64,000 nt of DNA from Bolinopsis microptera (GCF_026151205.1 NW_026971776.1:1-64000); one strand, 5' to 3'. Shown: positions 46,635 through 58,489, numbered from the stretch's first letter. The notes: a model not told the origin generated them from the sequence alone. Numbers and translations: made by a program.

Positions 46635-47651
46635 GCACCTAGGACATACACCAAGGCTCATAAACAATCATACATTAGATCCACACAGGACTATCTCAGA
46701 TAGTGACACATATCCAGTGGACCATGCTCAGAAGTCCCTCGCCTGCCCGCCGAAGAAGAACATCTGAAGTGGGTTTGCTCTGAGCAAGGTAGTAACAGCT
46801 TCGAGACTCCAGAGGTCTGTTGCGTTGATATCTATTATTCTATGCTTTTGTATATACTTAGGGAGTCCTGGAGTGTGGCTAGCAGGAGTCACACTCTGTG
46901 GGCACGGCGAGAAGGCCTCCCTCTTCACTAGGAGGCCAGAAACCGTTGACCAAACCAGAGAGAGAGAGAGAGTGTTCGAGCTAAAAAATTATTTAAGACA
47001 ATTTGTCTTCTAAAAGCACCTATTTGGTACTAAAAGATTCGTCTTACCAAGCTGATTGCGATTATGTAAAAATTATTTCAAAAAAACTGATACTTTTTGA
47101 GTTATAGGCATTTTAAGCCTTAAATCTGCCTTTTTTACGATGAATTTTACTAAGTCGTTTGAGGTCACATTGCATAGCTTAAAACTCAAATCTGAGAGAA
47201 ATCCTACTCCAAAAAGTTTGATATGATCATCAGCTACACTCACAAGAATTTTTAAAGCGATATCTGCTGACCCGGGTGATTGGTGAAATGTACAACTTTA
47301 GAAGTGGGAAAAATTTCAATTTTTATTTTTTCGACCTTGTTTGGTCTGTAACTTCGTCATTTATCGTTCAATTATATAATCCTTTCAATGGCTTCTTGTA
47401 CGGATTGTAAGTAATGTTCAGTAAAAAAAATCAGCCAAAACACTTTTAAAATGGCCGAACTATCGTATTACAGTGACAGACTTCTCCAAATTTTAAAAAT
47501 TTTCGAAAAAGACAAATATTTTTTTCTCGATGAGGGAATATTTTTAGAAAATTTTGAAGGTGTGCAATCTTATCTTTTTTGTCTATTTAACCATAATATA
47601 CAATAAAAACGATGTTCGGAGCAAAAACGTTTTTGGTGTATCTCCCCTTAA

Positions 47652-48395
47652 GGGGGCATACACCAAAACAGTGGTTTGTGCCGTCCAACCCAAATGACCT
47701 CATAGGCAGTTCAGTGACCATCTAGCGCACCGTTTCCACATTTAAAAAAATTATTTTTATAATACCCATTTTTGTAATCGAGCATTTCCTGGTTAGAGTG
47801 GAATTTTCGGAAAAACACAATTTGTTTCGTGGAGAGGCTATAAGTTAATCATTTCTTGCGGTATCGGGTTGAAATTTTGCTTGCCGTCTATTCACATCTA
47901 TTTCAAGGTGTGTGTAAAATCTTGATATCGTACCTAAAAAGGCTGGTGTGTTATAAATTTTTAAAGTTTAAAAAAGTCAAAAAGTTGAAATTGTCCTTTT
48001 CAGACTTATTTTAACCAATAAGTCAGTCAGGGAAGATCGGATTGATTTGATGGTTGACATGAACTTGTTCTCTGAATTCTGGCGCAGTTTTTGATGCCCT
48101 CAAAAATGTTTTCACTCATTTATCTTCAGATCTATTGGACTTCAAAGCCAAACAACAAATTTAGGCACATTTTTCGTTTTTAATACTTTAATATTTACTG
48201 ATTTTTCTAACATTTTGATAGGAATGTGCTAGTGACTTTTTGAAGGGCGCAAAATAACCGCAACTAGCACATTTATATATGAGTTATGAACAACAAAACA
48301 CCCTAAAATGCTTCCCTTTGAAGTTATGGGAGAAAATGTGATTTTTTGACTTTGCAGAAAGGTGCTAGTGTGGCGGTGTCCATAGTAGTAGTATA
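47652..48395. other. Sequence following the TTAA element; related terminus and dispersed repeat
   Basis: Directly after the right TTAA the sequence reads GGGGGCATACACCAAAACAG, very like the element's own start GGGGAGATACACCAAAAACG, so a second related element may begin here. Its other end was not found. Near 48240-48310 a block containing AGCACATTTATATATGAGTT resembles blocks at about 62455-62520 and 62620-62690. No coding frame is convincing. Confidence 0.45.
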
Positions 48396-48912
48396 TCAGT
48401 TCTAACGTTGACCGTTTAGACACTGAGTCCCATGTGGATGAGCATATCGGGACTCAATGACATAGTTCAGGGACATAGTTTATCCTATTTTAATGGGCGC
48501 TTACCATTAGTTTAGCATATTAAGATTTGTCCCTCTCCTGCATGCAATGCCGGCCGGACCCTAAACTAACCCCTTTCGGAAAAATCTTCATGTTGGCAGA
48601 GTAAATCAGTTCTAAACGGTCAACGTAAAGACACTGAGTCCCATGAGGATGAGCATAGTTTATCCTATTTTAATGGGCGCTTACCATTAGTTTAGCATAT
48701 TAAGATTTGTCCCTCTCCTGCATGCAATGCCGGCCGGACCCGAAACTAACCCCTTTCGGAAAAATCTTCATGTTGGCAGAGTAAATCAGTTCTAAACGGT
48801 CAACGTTAAGACACTGAGTCCCATGTGGATGAGCATAGTTTATCTTATTTTAATGGGCGCTTACCATTAGTTTAGCATATTAAGATTTGTCCCTCTCCTG
48901 CATGCAATGCCC
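48396..48912. repeat. About 180-bp tandem repeat, 2.5 copies
   Basis: Unit boundaries can be set at TCAGTTCTAA(A)CGGTCAACG (about 48607 and 48786; a variant at about 48395). Each unit holds GTTTATCCTATTTTAATGGG, CTCCTGCATGCAATGCC and, in two units, GGCCGGACCC(T/G)AAACTAACC. Copies differ by only a few bases. Confidence 0.85.
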
Positions 48913-49589
48913 TCGCCTATATAATACCCAGACCCAAATCTCTGGCCAGAGTTGTTTTAGAGTTGTGCATCATCTTTGGTTTAAACCCCCGATTTCTGCA
49001 AATCTAGATTTACGTTTTTCCCCAGGTAAAATCACTAAAAACTTATGTTTGGTCTTATTGTGCTTTCGAGCCACACTTAAAAGTTTTCTGCTACTCTCAG
49101 TAATTACATAATTCTTCATAAATCTTCAAGTTAAACAATAATTGCATCGGGCTACAAGAAAATGATACAAAATGAGTATAACATAATAAATTAATTCGAC
49201 AAATCTCGTGAGCTTGGCTCTCACATTGCATACCTCCCCTGCAGTTTTTACTACCTGGCTGGTTAGAATCTTAATGTTTAAATTATTTGCTATTAGTTTA
49301 AAAGAGAAATTAATATTTTGTGACAAGGCGGAGGTCGGATTTTTGATGATCATGAGCTTTTATGTCAGGCACAAGTTTCTCATTCTCGCACCAAACTTGT
49401 ATTATTGGCATTTTGTAAATATTTGCAAGTTAATAGTGTATTTCATATTGTCAGTGTCTCTTTTGAGTCTCCATATGAGTTTGGATAACACGGTTGACGT
49501 TTCGTAGAACTCATTCTTTAAGCTTCGGCAATAATTTGACCAACACTTTTTGAAAGCGTTTCAGTCAGACCTTATATCTTTATATGTAT

Positions 49590-50130
49590 AAATATGATGC
49601 TCTGCCTTCCGATAATACATTGGCCTGGTAAACAGTTGATTTGATCTGACATTTTCACGGCAATGGACAATTTGTTTTTGCAAGTTGCGGAATCTTGGTC
49701 GGTGGAGTCGCCTTGTGAGCTTATAGTTATAAATTCGGCAACAGTATTTTATTTTACCGTGTTTATGTTGATGACTTTGTGGAGGTGCTTTAGGATATAC
49801 TTGTCTGGGATGTTGAAGAACTTCTTCCCAATATTAGAATATTAGTTTCCACATTTGATATATGTATATATAGACGCTTTGACAGTCAATTACTTATTCT
49901 GTATGTGAATGTTTGGGACACCTTTTCAGTATGTGATCTATTGTTGAATTCTTGTCGCCAAGCAGACAATTGCTCAAAGCTGAGCTCTTTATTAAACAAA
50001 TCTCTAGTCCCATGTCAACGCACCTATCCGAAATAAAATTTGCTCGCACAAAACCTGGTTATCATGAATATGGAGCATAGTACTCAGCCTCCTGAGGGCC
50101 AATAACGGACATGGAATCAAGTCACGTGAT
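49590..50130 (-). pseudogene. Decayed retroelement-like coding remnant
   Basis: Read on the minus strand, the region from about 50110 down to 49900 keeps a frame containing GFVRANFISDRC and then TIDHILKRCPKHS, reminiscent of the zinc-binding C-terminal segment of LINE ORF2 proteins. Further on (about 49850-49760), KKFFNIPDKYILKHLHK fits what usually follows it. Stops and frame changes interrupt it. Identification is by pattern only and may be wrong. Confidence 0.3.
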
Positions 50131-50586
50131 TCAGTGATAAGGTTTTATTGGATATATATTCTTAATACTTCAATTGCGAGATGGGCAACCTCCCCCAGTT
50201 AAAATTCACGTCAAAACGTCTTAATACTTTAAATATCCTTGACGGTTTTAATTGCCCAATTCGACCTGGTTAATGAATAAAACATTCAAAATGACATCCT
50301 TCTGACTCCCCTGGACCTTGAGTATTGTGTATTTAGGACTTTAGGAAACGTGCAGTATGATGGGTTGTACTGCCCCTTACTCACTTTGACTTACATTACA
50401 ACTGAAAACAACTGAATTGAATGAAACTAACTGAATTAACAAACAAACTCTATTGAAATTAATGTCTAGATATAGTTGTTATGAGTAGAATGTGAGCTTT
50501 GTTTTTAAACGTATAATTTTAAAATTGCTTTGTGAAATTTAAACTTTAAGCTAACTCAAACTGAAAATAATTATTTCTACAGAGAA

Positions 50587-52204
50587 ATGTCGATATTTCT
50601 TCTACTAACGCTTCACCTACTCTTCTCTCCTGCTCAATGTGGTAGGTTTCATATAGGTTATTGCTCTTAAATGACCACTTTCTCACTTTCATGGGGGGGG
50701 GGGGGGGGGGGGGACTGAAATTTTGAAAACTGATTGAGTTGTTACAATTTTAATGAGATTCCGCGAATATCGCGAACCAAGATACGGGCAATTTAATTAA
50801 TTTTTTGTGGTTTTTTCGGTTTAGTATCCACATTTAAACAAATATAAAGCTATAACTTACAGAGAATATGTAGTTTAGGCTTACCTTTCATATAAAGTAA
50901 GTTTCATTCAAAAATATTGATATTTGCCCAATTTATGGGACGACATCTACCAAATTTGGTGCGTATGACCAAATATGGGCATATGGTTTTTTGCTCATAG
51001 CTCAGTCATTTTTCGTCCAATCTTGATGAAATTTCATATACGAGTTCAGAAGACCACTAGCTACAAGTAGAGCACATAAAATATGGGTATGGGGCATGTT
51101 CAGGGTATTTGGCTAAATTCGGCCTAATTTGGACCAAATATGGGCGTGGCTACCCCGCGGGAATGTTGGACAGACAATATCTAAAACTTAACTAAAGTAC
51201 TAGCAAAACTAACCGTCGTATCCTCTAAAATCACCTAATTTGTTTGCAATTTTAGGGAGGGGCACCAAAAGGGGAGATGGCGCCAACAGGGGGGCGCTTT
51301 TGCGGCGGGGGGGGGGGGGGGCGCCAACAGGCAACGTCACGCCACTGATAATGTATGAGTAACGCAGATTAGTAATCGTTGTATGAATATTGACGTGTTT
51401 CTTCAATAAATCTTGTATTATAAACCTACGCATCAGTAGTCAATAACTACATAAGGTTATTATAATGAAAATGAAATGATGGCGTTTGGACTTGTGACCA
51501 GCTCGCAGTACATTACATTAGTGATTAATGCACTCTCTGAATACCATCAGGCTAGCTGAAATTATTCATAATATAATTATTGAAATTATTACTTTATTAA
51601 AACTGTTTTGTAACATCAACTTTAGTGCTCGTACGGTAGCCAGTTAAAAATATCGTTAGTTACATATTATAAAGGTACTGTATAAGTAATAGTAATACTA
51701 ATACGTGTTATTGCAGCTAAGAGAGAAAGACTGGATGGTGAGATAGTCCCAGTCAGTGCTGCACAGTCCCGCACGTTAGGTGATGACGAGGAGGAGTATG
51801 GTGCTTACCTTGCTATAGACCTTGACCTGGAGATTAACTCCCACACAACATCTGGTAAAGACGGTAAACGTTGGTTAAAGATAACACTAGACCAGGTTCA
51901 CTGTGTTGAACAAGTGATGTATTTATTTAGTAGTGGTAATCCTCTCAACACCTGGACCTGCTCTATTAGAGACTGTAGTACCTGTGAGGGTAGCTATAAG
52001 TTCTGTAGTAGCTTCACCCTCACAGTGTACACAGAGGGAGCAGCACCTGATAACCTATCACCTGAATCTAACTACGGCTGCAAATACGGAGATACGGTGA
52101 AGCTAGAGGCGATTGATAACTTTATTGCGTACGAGATAGTGATAATCGGGAAACAAGGTGAGACTACTCATTATAAAACTTACTATATTCCTATTAGCAG
52201 GTAG
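50587..52204 (+). CDS. Small secreted protein, possible galactose-binding-like fold
   Basis: Two exons, 50587-50641 and 51717-52204, joined in phase 1 (TGTG|GTAGGT and TTGCAG|CT), give 180 residues. Exon 1 is a textbook signal peptide (MSIFLLLTLHLLFSPAQC). Exon 2 contains VSAAQSRTLGDDEEEYGAYL, AIDLDLEINSHTTSG, WLKITLDQVHCVEQVMYL and a cysteine-rich CSIRDCSTCEGSYKFC segment. The order A..S.T...GA..AID......W..I.LD.V..V..V resembles F5/8-type (discoidin/fucolectin) lectin domains that bind carbohydrates outside the cell. That assignment is inference. An acceptor-like TTTCTACAG just before the ATG suggests a 5' UTR intron. The 1.07-kb intron holds a hAT MITE fragment and two G runs. A donor-like CAG|GTAGGA overlaps the stop, so extension is possible but unsupported. 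Confidence 0.7.
51171..51346. mobile_element. hAT-type MITE fragment in an intron
   Basis: Matches the right half of the element at 4807-5093 (AACTTAACTAAAGTACTAGC, then GGGGCGCCAACAGGCAACGT) and ends in the terminal sequence CGTCACGCCACTG. The left terminus is missing. A 14-bp G run at about 51307-51321 is part of the element's G/C-rich core. Confidence 0.8.
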
Positions 52205-52917
52205 GATATGTTCACGGTGTAAATTAGAGTGAAATATGTGTGAAAACACACAATGAACCTTTTTAAGTTTCTTCATATCCCCCAACTGATTCAATGGAGT
52301 AATCTAAAAATGTTTTTATCAGATGATAGCCCTAACCGAACATCTTTATTTCAGGATGTTTAAAACGTTCGGTTGCAGAGCAAAAAATGTGTACCCATGC
52401 ACTTCGCGCGCACTGTAATTGTAAACACTGACATGATATGATCTCGGAGTTATAACCAGATATAATAATCATTAACTAAGATATCTTTTGTTTCTTTATA
52501 TAAAGCCAGTAGGATGAACTCTGAAATTTAAGATCAACTATACACATTTTAGCAGTCAACATTATGAGACGCCGGTTTGAAACTCAGCGAACAAATATAC
52601 TCGACCGTTAAGTTTTTGCGGGGGATTAGAGGGGATTTCTATCGAGGGTCACAAGTAAGTAAATTTAAAGTGATGACTGCATGCTCATCGCGAAAACCCA
52701 ATTCCTGATGGCCATAATTGACAAAAATAAGGGATAAATTCATTTAAAAGTTTTATGTTTTCATCTAATAGCTCGAAATAAATGTAACATATCATACTCA
52801 AATTTTACATAAAATATGGAAAAAGAATGAGTATTTTATAAGTTTATAGCTTATTTCTAGAGTGAAATTGATATCAATTATCTGTTTTTGTCATATTTCA
52901 GGTGAAGTATACCGAAA

Positions 52918-53840
52918 ATGACGATTGTATCAAGACTAAAAGATAAACAGATGGCGATAACTAATGGATCTCAATCAGCTTCCAACCAGGTTTGCTCACA
53001 GTTTAATTTGAGAGTTTATATTTGGATAATGAAGCTATATAATTAAACTTTCCCTAAAAATGATTGCATATTTTATCCGTGAAACGTTTTACTAATTTAC
53101 TGTTTAGTGCAGCACTATTTTTGCATTACACATTGGTAAATCAATTTGGTTAAACTAAGATTACATCTATGCTGATCGATAAACCTTGATAATTTCTATC
53201 AATTTCTTTTGTTTAATGTCACCTTTTTATTTCCATAGTTATACCTGCTTAAAACTACCTCTAAGGTTTGGAACTTATTTTAGGCTAATAATTAATGTAC
53301 TTGATACTTATGTTATTGTTATCTTAGTCAACCAAATATCCTACTTTTGGTTATTTTCGCTTAAAATCTGAAATCTCTCTCTGTCACATAACCCAATAAT
53401 ATGTCGAATTATAGGTTGATTACATCGTTGTAGTCAGATCGTACTTTATTAAGACGGACAGTGAGCCAGACCTCATCAGACGGAACTCAACTGAGCTCAT
53501 GGTTTGGTATGTTCTTAAAATTATCAACATTAATTTATGAATACTAATCTGCTTACACAAACATGAATAGACGTAAGGACGTATATCATGATCTACTACT
53601 ATTTTGAGGGCTTTAGTTAAACTTTCAAATATTTAAGTATTTATATTGTATTTATCTATTTCATAGTTACTATTAGTATTAATAATAATTTTAATTTAAA
53701 ACTTTAATGTATATTTAATTTACGACATACCCCAATTTGCTTGGTATATTTGCAAGTGTCAACAGAAAATAAAGATCGGTGCGTTAACTGATCTTCTTTT
53801 CAGGATAAATAATAGACATAACTATGAAGAAATCTACTAA
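52918..53840 (+). CDS. Possible small three-exon gene of unknown function
   Basis: Exons 52918-52989, 53415-53506 and 53804-53840 join cleanly: CAG|GTTTGC to ATTATAG|GTT (phase 0), and GTTTG|GTATGT to CTTTTCAG|G (phase 2), giving a 66-residue protein. It starts MTIVSRLKDKQM, has a hydrophobic-aromatic core (VDYIVVVRSYFIKTDSEPD) and ends NNRHNYEEIY. The second donor and third acceptor are strong, and two consecutive phases agree, which is more than chance usually gives. An acceptor-like ATTTCAG just before the first ATG suggests a leading UTR exon. I do not recognise the family. It might also be part of a larger transcript continuing from the gene at 50587. Confidence 0.4.
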
Positions 53841-54983
53841 CTATTCGACTGCAGAGTAGCACGAGGATCCCTGGAGTAGTACCAGACCACTATAACTGAT
53901 TTGCACGAAGATATGGAATTAGAGTCTTGCCTGCAGTGACCATAATCCAAAAAGTAAGTTATCGACCTGCAAAATTTGTTTCCTTACTAATACTTAATTC
54001 TTGACATCTTCCGGAAATACTTATTTTGACGTAAATCTAAGATTAACATTAACAAAACTTTATTAGTGTAACATAATTCGATTCTCTTCAAAATTCAGTT
54101 CACCGAGTTCATTGCAAATGAACCAATATCCTGTAAGACCGCGCAAGTGTAAAAGTCTATAATCCTGGATCGCGAGAAAGTTATGAGCATGAAATCGCGT
54201 AAAAAACGGTCTTAAATGTAAGTCAACAAAGTAGTACTAGTAGTACCGAATAAGAAAATCATTAAAAGAATTTATTTTGGTGCAGTATCTTGACCCTTTT
54301 TTCAGCCGAGCCCACTGGTAGAATTTTAACGTTACTCCTCGATTTTTAAAAGTTTTCCCGCGTTTTTCTGATACCAGCCGCTTCTCCACATGTTCGAGCA
54401 AAATTCACAACAATTTTCTTCAACACAGGTTATGAAGCCACTGCTATAAGTATAAAGGCAGACGAGATTTCCTGGAGCTTATAAGCATTCCTAATAATAT
54501 TGAAGCGGATCAGGCCCTAATTCTCGACGATTAAGCTTAAACTAAAATGTAAGTTGACAATAAAATACACAAGATAAAGATTTTTATCCCCATCATCTAA
54601 TATTCTATTGCGTGATTAATATTTGATCATCAAATGGTTGTGCGTATTGTGAAACTGGCAATAAGCCTTGTGTCATTGACGATTTAATATTAATACGGAG
54701 ACATCTTCAGATTTTCTGAGTTTGTATCACACAAGGTAAGACAGAGTAGCAGGCCAGGTAATGACACCCTAAAACATGAATATTCTAATACTGACCAACG
54801 GGGGCATTCTCAAAACGGCTCATAATCCAACATTACTTATATTAGAATCAGACTAGTTCAAATCTATATCATGGTGCATCTGGAAAAGCAAAGTGATTAC
54901 AGGATAACAATTGGGTCGTTAGAAACAGGGAGGAAATCAGCAGAAATAGTATTTTGGTATTATATAATCAATCAACTTTGTAA
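53841..54983. other. No feature recognised
   Basis: AT-rich unique sequence with no convincing exon on either strand. Confidence 0.4.
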
Positions 54984-55690
54984 CTTTTTAACTGCACATT
55001 TACCGAAAGGATTCGGAGCTCTAAATTGTATGTTTTAACTGCACATTTACCGAAAGGATTCGGAGCTCTTAATTGTATGTTTTAACTGCACATTTACCGA
55101 AAGGATTCGAAGCTCTAAATTGTATGTTTTAACTGCACATTTACCGAAAGGATTCGGAGCTCTAAATTGTATGTTTTAACTGCACATTTACCGAAAGGAT
55201 TCGGAGCTCTTAATTCTTTAATTGTATGTAGTAACTGCACATTTACCGAAAGGATTCGGAGCTCTTAATTGTATGTAGTAACTGCACATTTACCGAAAGG
55301 ATTCGGAGCTCTAAATTGTATGTATTCACTGCACATTTACCGAAAGGATTCGGAGCTCTTAATTTTTTAATTGTATGTATTAACTGCACATTTACCGAAA
55401 GGATTCGGAGCTCTTAATTGTATGTATTAACTGCACATTTACCGAAAGGATTCGGAGCTCTTAATTGTATGTATTAACTGCACATTTACCGAAAGGATTC
55501 GGAGCTCTTAATTGTACGTATTAACTGCACATTTACCGAAAGGATTCAGAGCTCTAAATTGTATGTTTTAACTGCACATTTACCGAAAGGATTCGGAGCT
55601 CTAAATTGTATGTAGTAACTGCACATTTACCGAAAATATTCGGAGCTCTAAATTGTAATTTGTATGTATTAACTGCAAATTTACCGAAAG
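54984..55690. repeat. Minisatellite, 46-bp unit
   Basis: About 15 copies of TTAACTGCACATTTACCGAA followed by AGGATTCGGAGCTC and (T/A)AATTGTATGTA/T. Two units carry an extra TTCTTTAA/TTTTTTAA insertion after the AATT (near 55212 and 55361). The last copies are diverged. Confidence 0.95.
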
Positions 55691-55837
55691 TAAATTTTAT
55701 TTATTTTCAGTAAAACCGGGTTTGGGGGTTCAAGCGAAACTTACAATTCCTATAATTGCTTTAAATTATGACGAATAGAATGTTAGATAAAATGTATTGA
55801 TAACAATTGTTTGCAAGATACATTAAATGATGTGAAT

Positions 55838-56336
55838 AGTAACCAATAGTAACCAATAGTAACCAATAGTAACCAATAGTAACCAATAGTAACCAATAGT
55901 AACCAATAGTAACCAATAGTAACCAATAGTAACCAATAGTAACCAATAGTAACCAATAGTAACCAATAGTAACCAATAGTAACCAATAGTAACCAATAGT
56001 AACCAATAGTAACCAATAGTAACCAATAGTAACCAATAGTAACCAATAGTAACCAATAGTAACCAATTATAACCAATAGTAATCAATAGTAATCAATAGT
56101 AACCAATGGTAACCAATAGTAACCAATAGTTACCAATAGTTACCAATAGTTACCAATAGTTACCAATAGTCACCAATAGTTACCAATAGTTACCAATAGT
56201 TACCAATAGTTACCAATAGTTACCAATAGTTACCAATAGTTACCAATAGTTACCAATAGTTACCAATAGTTACCAATAGTTACCAATAGTTACCAATAGT
56301 TACCAATAATTACCAATAGTTACCAATAGTTACTAA
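55838..56336. repeat. Minisatellite, 10-bp unit (A/T)ACCAATAGT
   Basis: About 49 copies. The first half (to about 56128) is AACCAATAGT and the second half (from about 56129) is TACCAATAGT, with a single switch point. Rare variants are TATAACC, AATCAATAGT and CACCAATAGT. Minus-strand open frames reading YYWLLLVTIG are the repeat read through. Confidence 0.96.
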
Positions 56337-56466
56337 TAATACTTTGTATAAAAATTGATGATTCCGTTTAGTTTGAAGGTTTAAGCACATTAATTGGAAA
56401 TTTGAGGTCTCTAAAATTTTCAAATGCTGAGATGTGGAAAGTGGAAAATCGGTTTTAAGAAAGTTA

Positions 56467-56525
56467 ACTATGGTTACTATGGTAACTGTGGTAACTATGG
56501 TAACTATGGTAACTATGGTAACTGT
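56467..56525. repeat. Short GGTAACTAT tandem repeat
   Basis: About seven copies of the 9-bp unit GGTAACTAT/GGTAACTGT. The same GGTAACTA word builds the 21-bp array at 63708-63870. Confidence 0.9.
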
Positions 56526-56539
56526 GGATTTACCCCGAG

Positions 56540-56585
56540 TAAAATTCTTTGGGAACTCTCTGGAATGACTCTTAGGACCTGTGCA
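56540..56585. mobile_element. Fragment of the CAGT-element inverted end
   Basis: TTTGGGAACTCTCTGGAATG followed by ACTCTTAGGACCTGT matches the terminal region of the element at 34928-38292 (about 38193-38228 and the mirror near 35000-35030). It shows that the family has other insertions; this one is only a remnant. Confidence 0.6.
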
Positions 56586-56799
56586 ATTAATAATTTCCAG
56601 TAAATTAATATATTAATATTATATAATTTTGCCGGAAATTTGACTGTCAAATTTGACAAATTTGACAGTTAAATTTGGCAGCACTTTAGTACTTATATTA
56701 GTACTGTATTATAATAGTCTACACTTGTTCATTGCACTCAGTAATCCAGTATCGTTTGCTCAAACTTAACACTCTTTATACTGTTACACCTGAATAACG

Positions 56800-57950
56800 A
56801 TGATACTCCACTAGCTCAGGTGACGATATTCCACTAGTTCAGGTGACGATATTCCACTAGTTCAGGCGACGATATTCCATTAGTTCAGGTGACGATATTC
56901 GACTAGTTCAGGTGACGATATTCCACTAGTTCAGGTGACGATATTCCACTAGTTCAGGTGACGATATTCCACTAGTTCAGGTGACGATATTCCACTAGTT
57001 CAGGTGACGATATTCCACTAGTTCAGGTGACGATATTCCATTAGTTCAGGTGACGATATTCGACTAGTTCAGGTGACGATATTCCACTAGTTCAGGTGAC
57101 GATATTCCACTAGTTCAGGCGACGATATTCCATTAGTTCAGGTGACGATATTCGACTAGTTCAGGTGACGATATTCCACTAGTTCAGGTGACGATATTCC
57201 ACTAGCTCAGGTGACGATATTCGACTAGTTCAGGTGACGATATTCCACTAGTTCAGGTGACGATATTCCACTAGTTCAGGTGACGATATTCCATTAGTTC
57301 AGGTGACGATATTCCATTAGTTCAGGTGACGATATTCCACTAGTTCAGGTGACGATATTCCACTAGCTCAGGTGACGATATTCCACTAGTTCAGGTGACA
57401 ATATTCCACTAGTTTAGGTGACGATATTCCACTAGTTCAGGTGACGATATTCCACTAGCTCAGGTGACGATATTCCACTAGTTCAGGTGACAATATTCCA
57501 CTAGTTCAGGTGACGATATTCCACTAGTTCAGGTGACGATACTCCACTAGCTCAGGTGACGATATTCCACTAGTTCAGGTGACGATATTCCACTAGTCCA
57601 GGTGACGATATTCCACTAGTTCAGGTGACAATATTCCACTAGTTTAGGTGACGATATTCCATTAGTTCAGATGACGATATTCCACTAGTTTAGGTGACGA
57701 TATTCCACTAGTTCAGGTGACAATATTCCACTAGTTTAGGTGACGATATTCCATTAGTTCAGATGACGATATTCCACTAGTTTAGGTGACGATATTCCAC
57801 TAGTTCAGGCGACGATATTCCATTAGTTCAGGTGACGATATTCCACTAGTTCAGGTGACGATATTCCACTAGTTCAGGTGACGATATTCCACTTGTTCAG
57901 GTGACGATATTCAATTCTGCTAGTTCAGATGACAATATTCCACTTGCTCA
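56800..57950. repeat. Minisatellite, 23-bp unit TTCAGGTGACGATATTCCACTAG
   Basis: About 50 copies of a unit made of TTCAGGTGACGATATT and CCACTAG, with variants CATTAG, CGACTAG, GACAATATT and TTTAGG recurring in groups. Examples are a repeated CATTAGTTCAGATGACGATA group near 57660 and 57750, indicating block duplication. Confidence 0.96.
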
Positions 57951-58489
57951 CCAATATTGATCCACTCTTTTTGCTTGTATAGAATTAGATGAACGACCTT
58001 CAACGTTTGGATTGAGGAACTAGATCTAGAGCTTATAAATAGAATGCCAACTCGAACGGTCTAAGTACCTTAATTTTATTGAATTAGTAATATTATAACA
58101 CAAAACTGATTTGGAGGCCATTAAAGCATTTGACCCAGCCAAAAAAGTTTCAGTTGTATATCTTTTACGGTTTTTGCGGAACTTCGCGTTAAAGTTGATG
58201 CCGTGGTGTCAGTAAAATGGCACGGATATATATCGTCTCGCTTTATATAATATAGTAAGATTATAACACAAAACGCCTCAATCTTAAAGCCCCTCGTGCT
58301 ACGCACATTTGGGTTACTTTCATAACAATCCCTCGTGTTGCTCACTTTAAGTGGTTGTAAGTTGTAATATAATACCGGCGTTATGTATGAAATTGTTGTA
58401 ACACACTAGACAATTCCCTTACCGGTCGAGTACCGCATATTTTCATGTTTCTTTCGTACTAATTTATGATGTTTTGTAAATAGACTCAG
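57951..58489. other. No gene seen
   Basis: AT-rich spacer. A 74-codon minus frame (58121-58345) has no splice or family support. Confidence 0.4.

Larger units (their letters stand above)
40717..46971 (+). mobile_element. Full-length non-LTR retrotransposon with two intact ORFs
   Basis: The limits are fixed by a 13-bp direct repeat, GTGTTCGAGCTAA, at 40704-40716 and 46972-46984. The element starts GGGTCACGATTATCC and ends in a (GA)n tail after AACCGTTGACCAAACC. It has a 5' UTR of about 630 bp, ORF1 (41346-42875), a 60-bp gap, ORF2 (42936-46634) and a 3' UTR of about 340 bp. The domain order apurinic endonuclease, reverse transcriptase, RNase H places it in the I/R1-like group of LINEs. Both ORFs are open, so the insertion is recent and possibly competent. 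Confidence 0.93.
39556..47647. mobile_element. TTAA-flanked element with long inverted ends, carrying a nested retrotransposon
   Basis: TTAA occurs at 39552-39555 and 47648-47651. The adjoining ends are GGGGAGATACACCAAAAACG and its reverse complement. The inverted ends run about 0.63-1.08 kb (39556-40632 and 47020-47647). The left arm has about 430 extra bases (about 39780-40212) absent from the right. Without the nested retrotransposon the element would be about 1.8 kb. TTAA target duplication is typical of piggyBac and Kolobok elements. No transposase remains, so the superfamily is inferred from the target site only. Confidence 0.82.

Noticed and set aside
55761-56086. Minus frames of 87-101 codons rich in YYWLL
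   Set aside because: Translation of the 10-bp array, open in every register.
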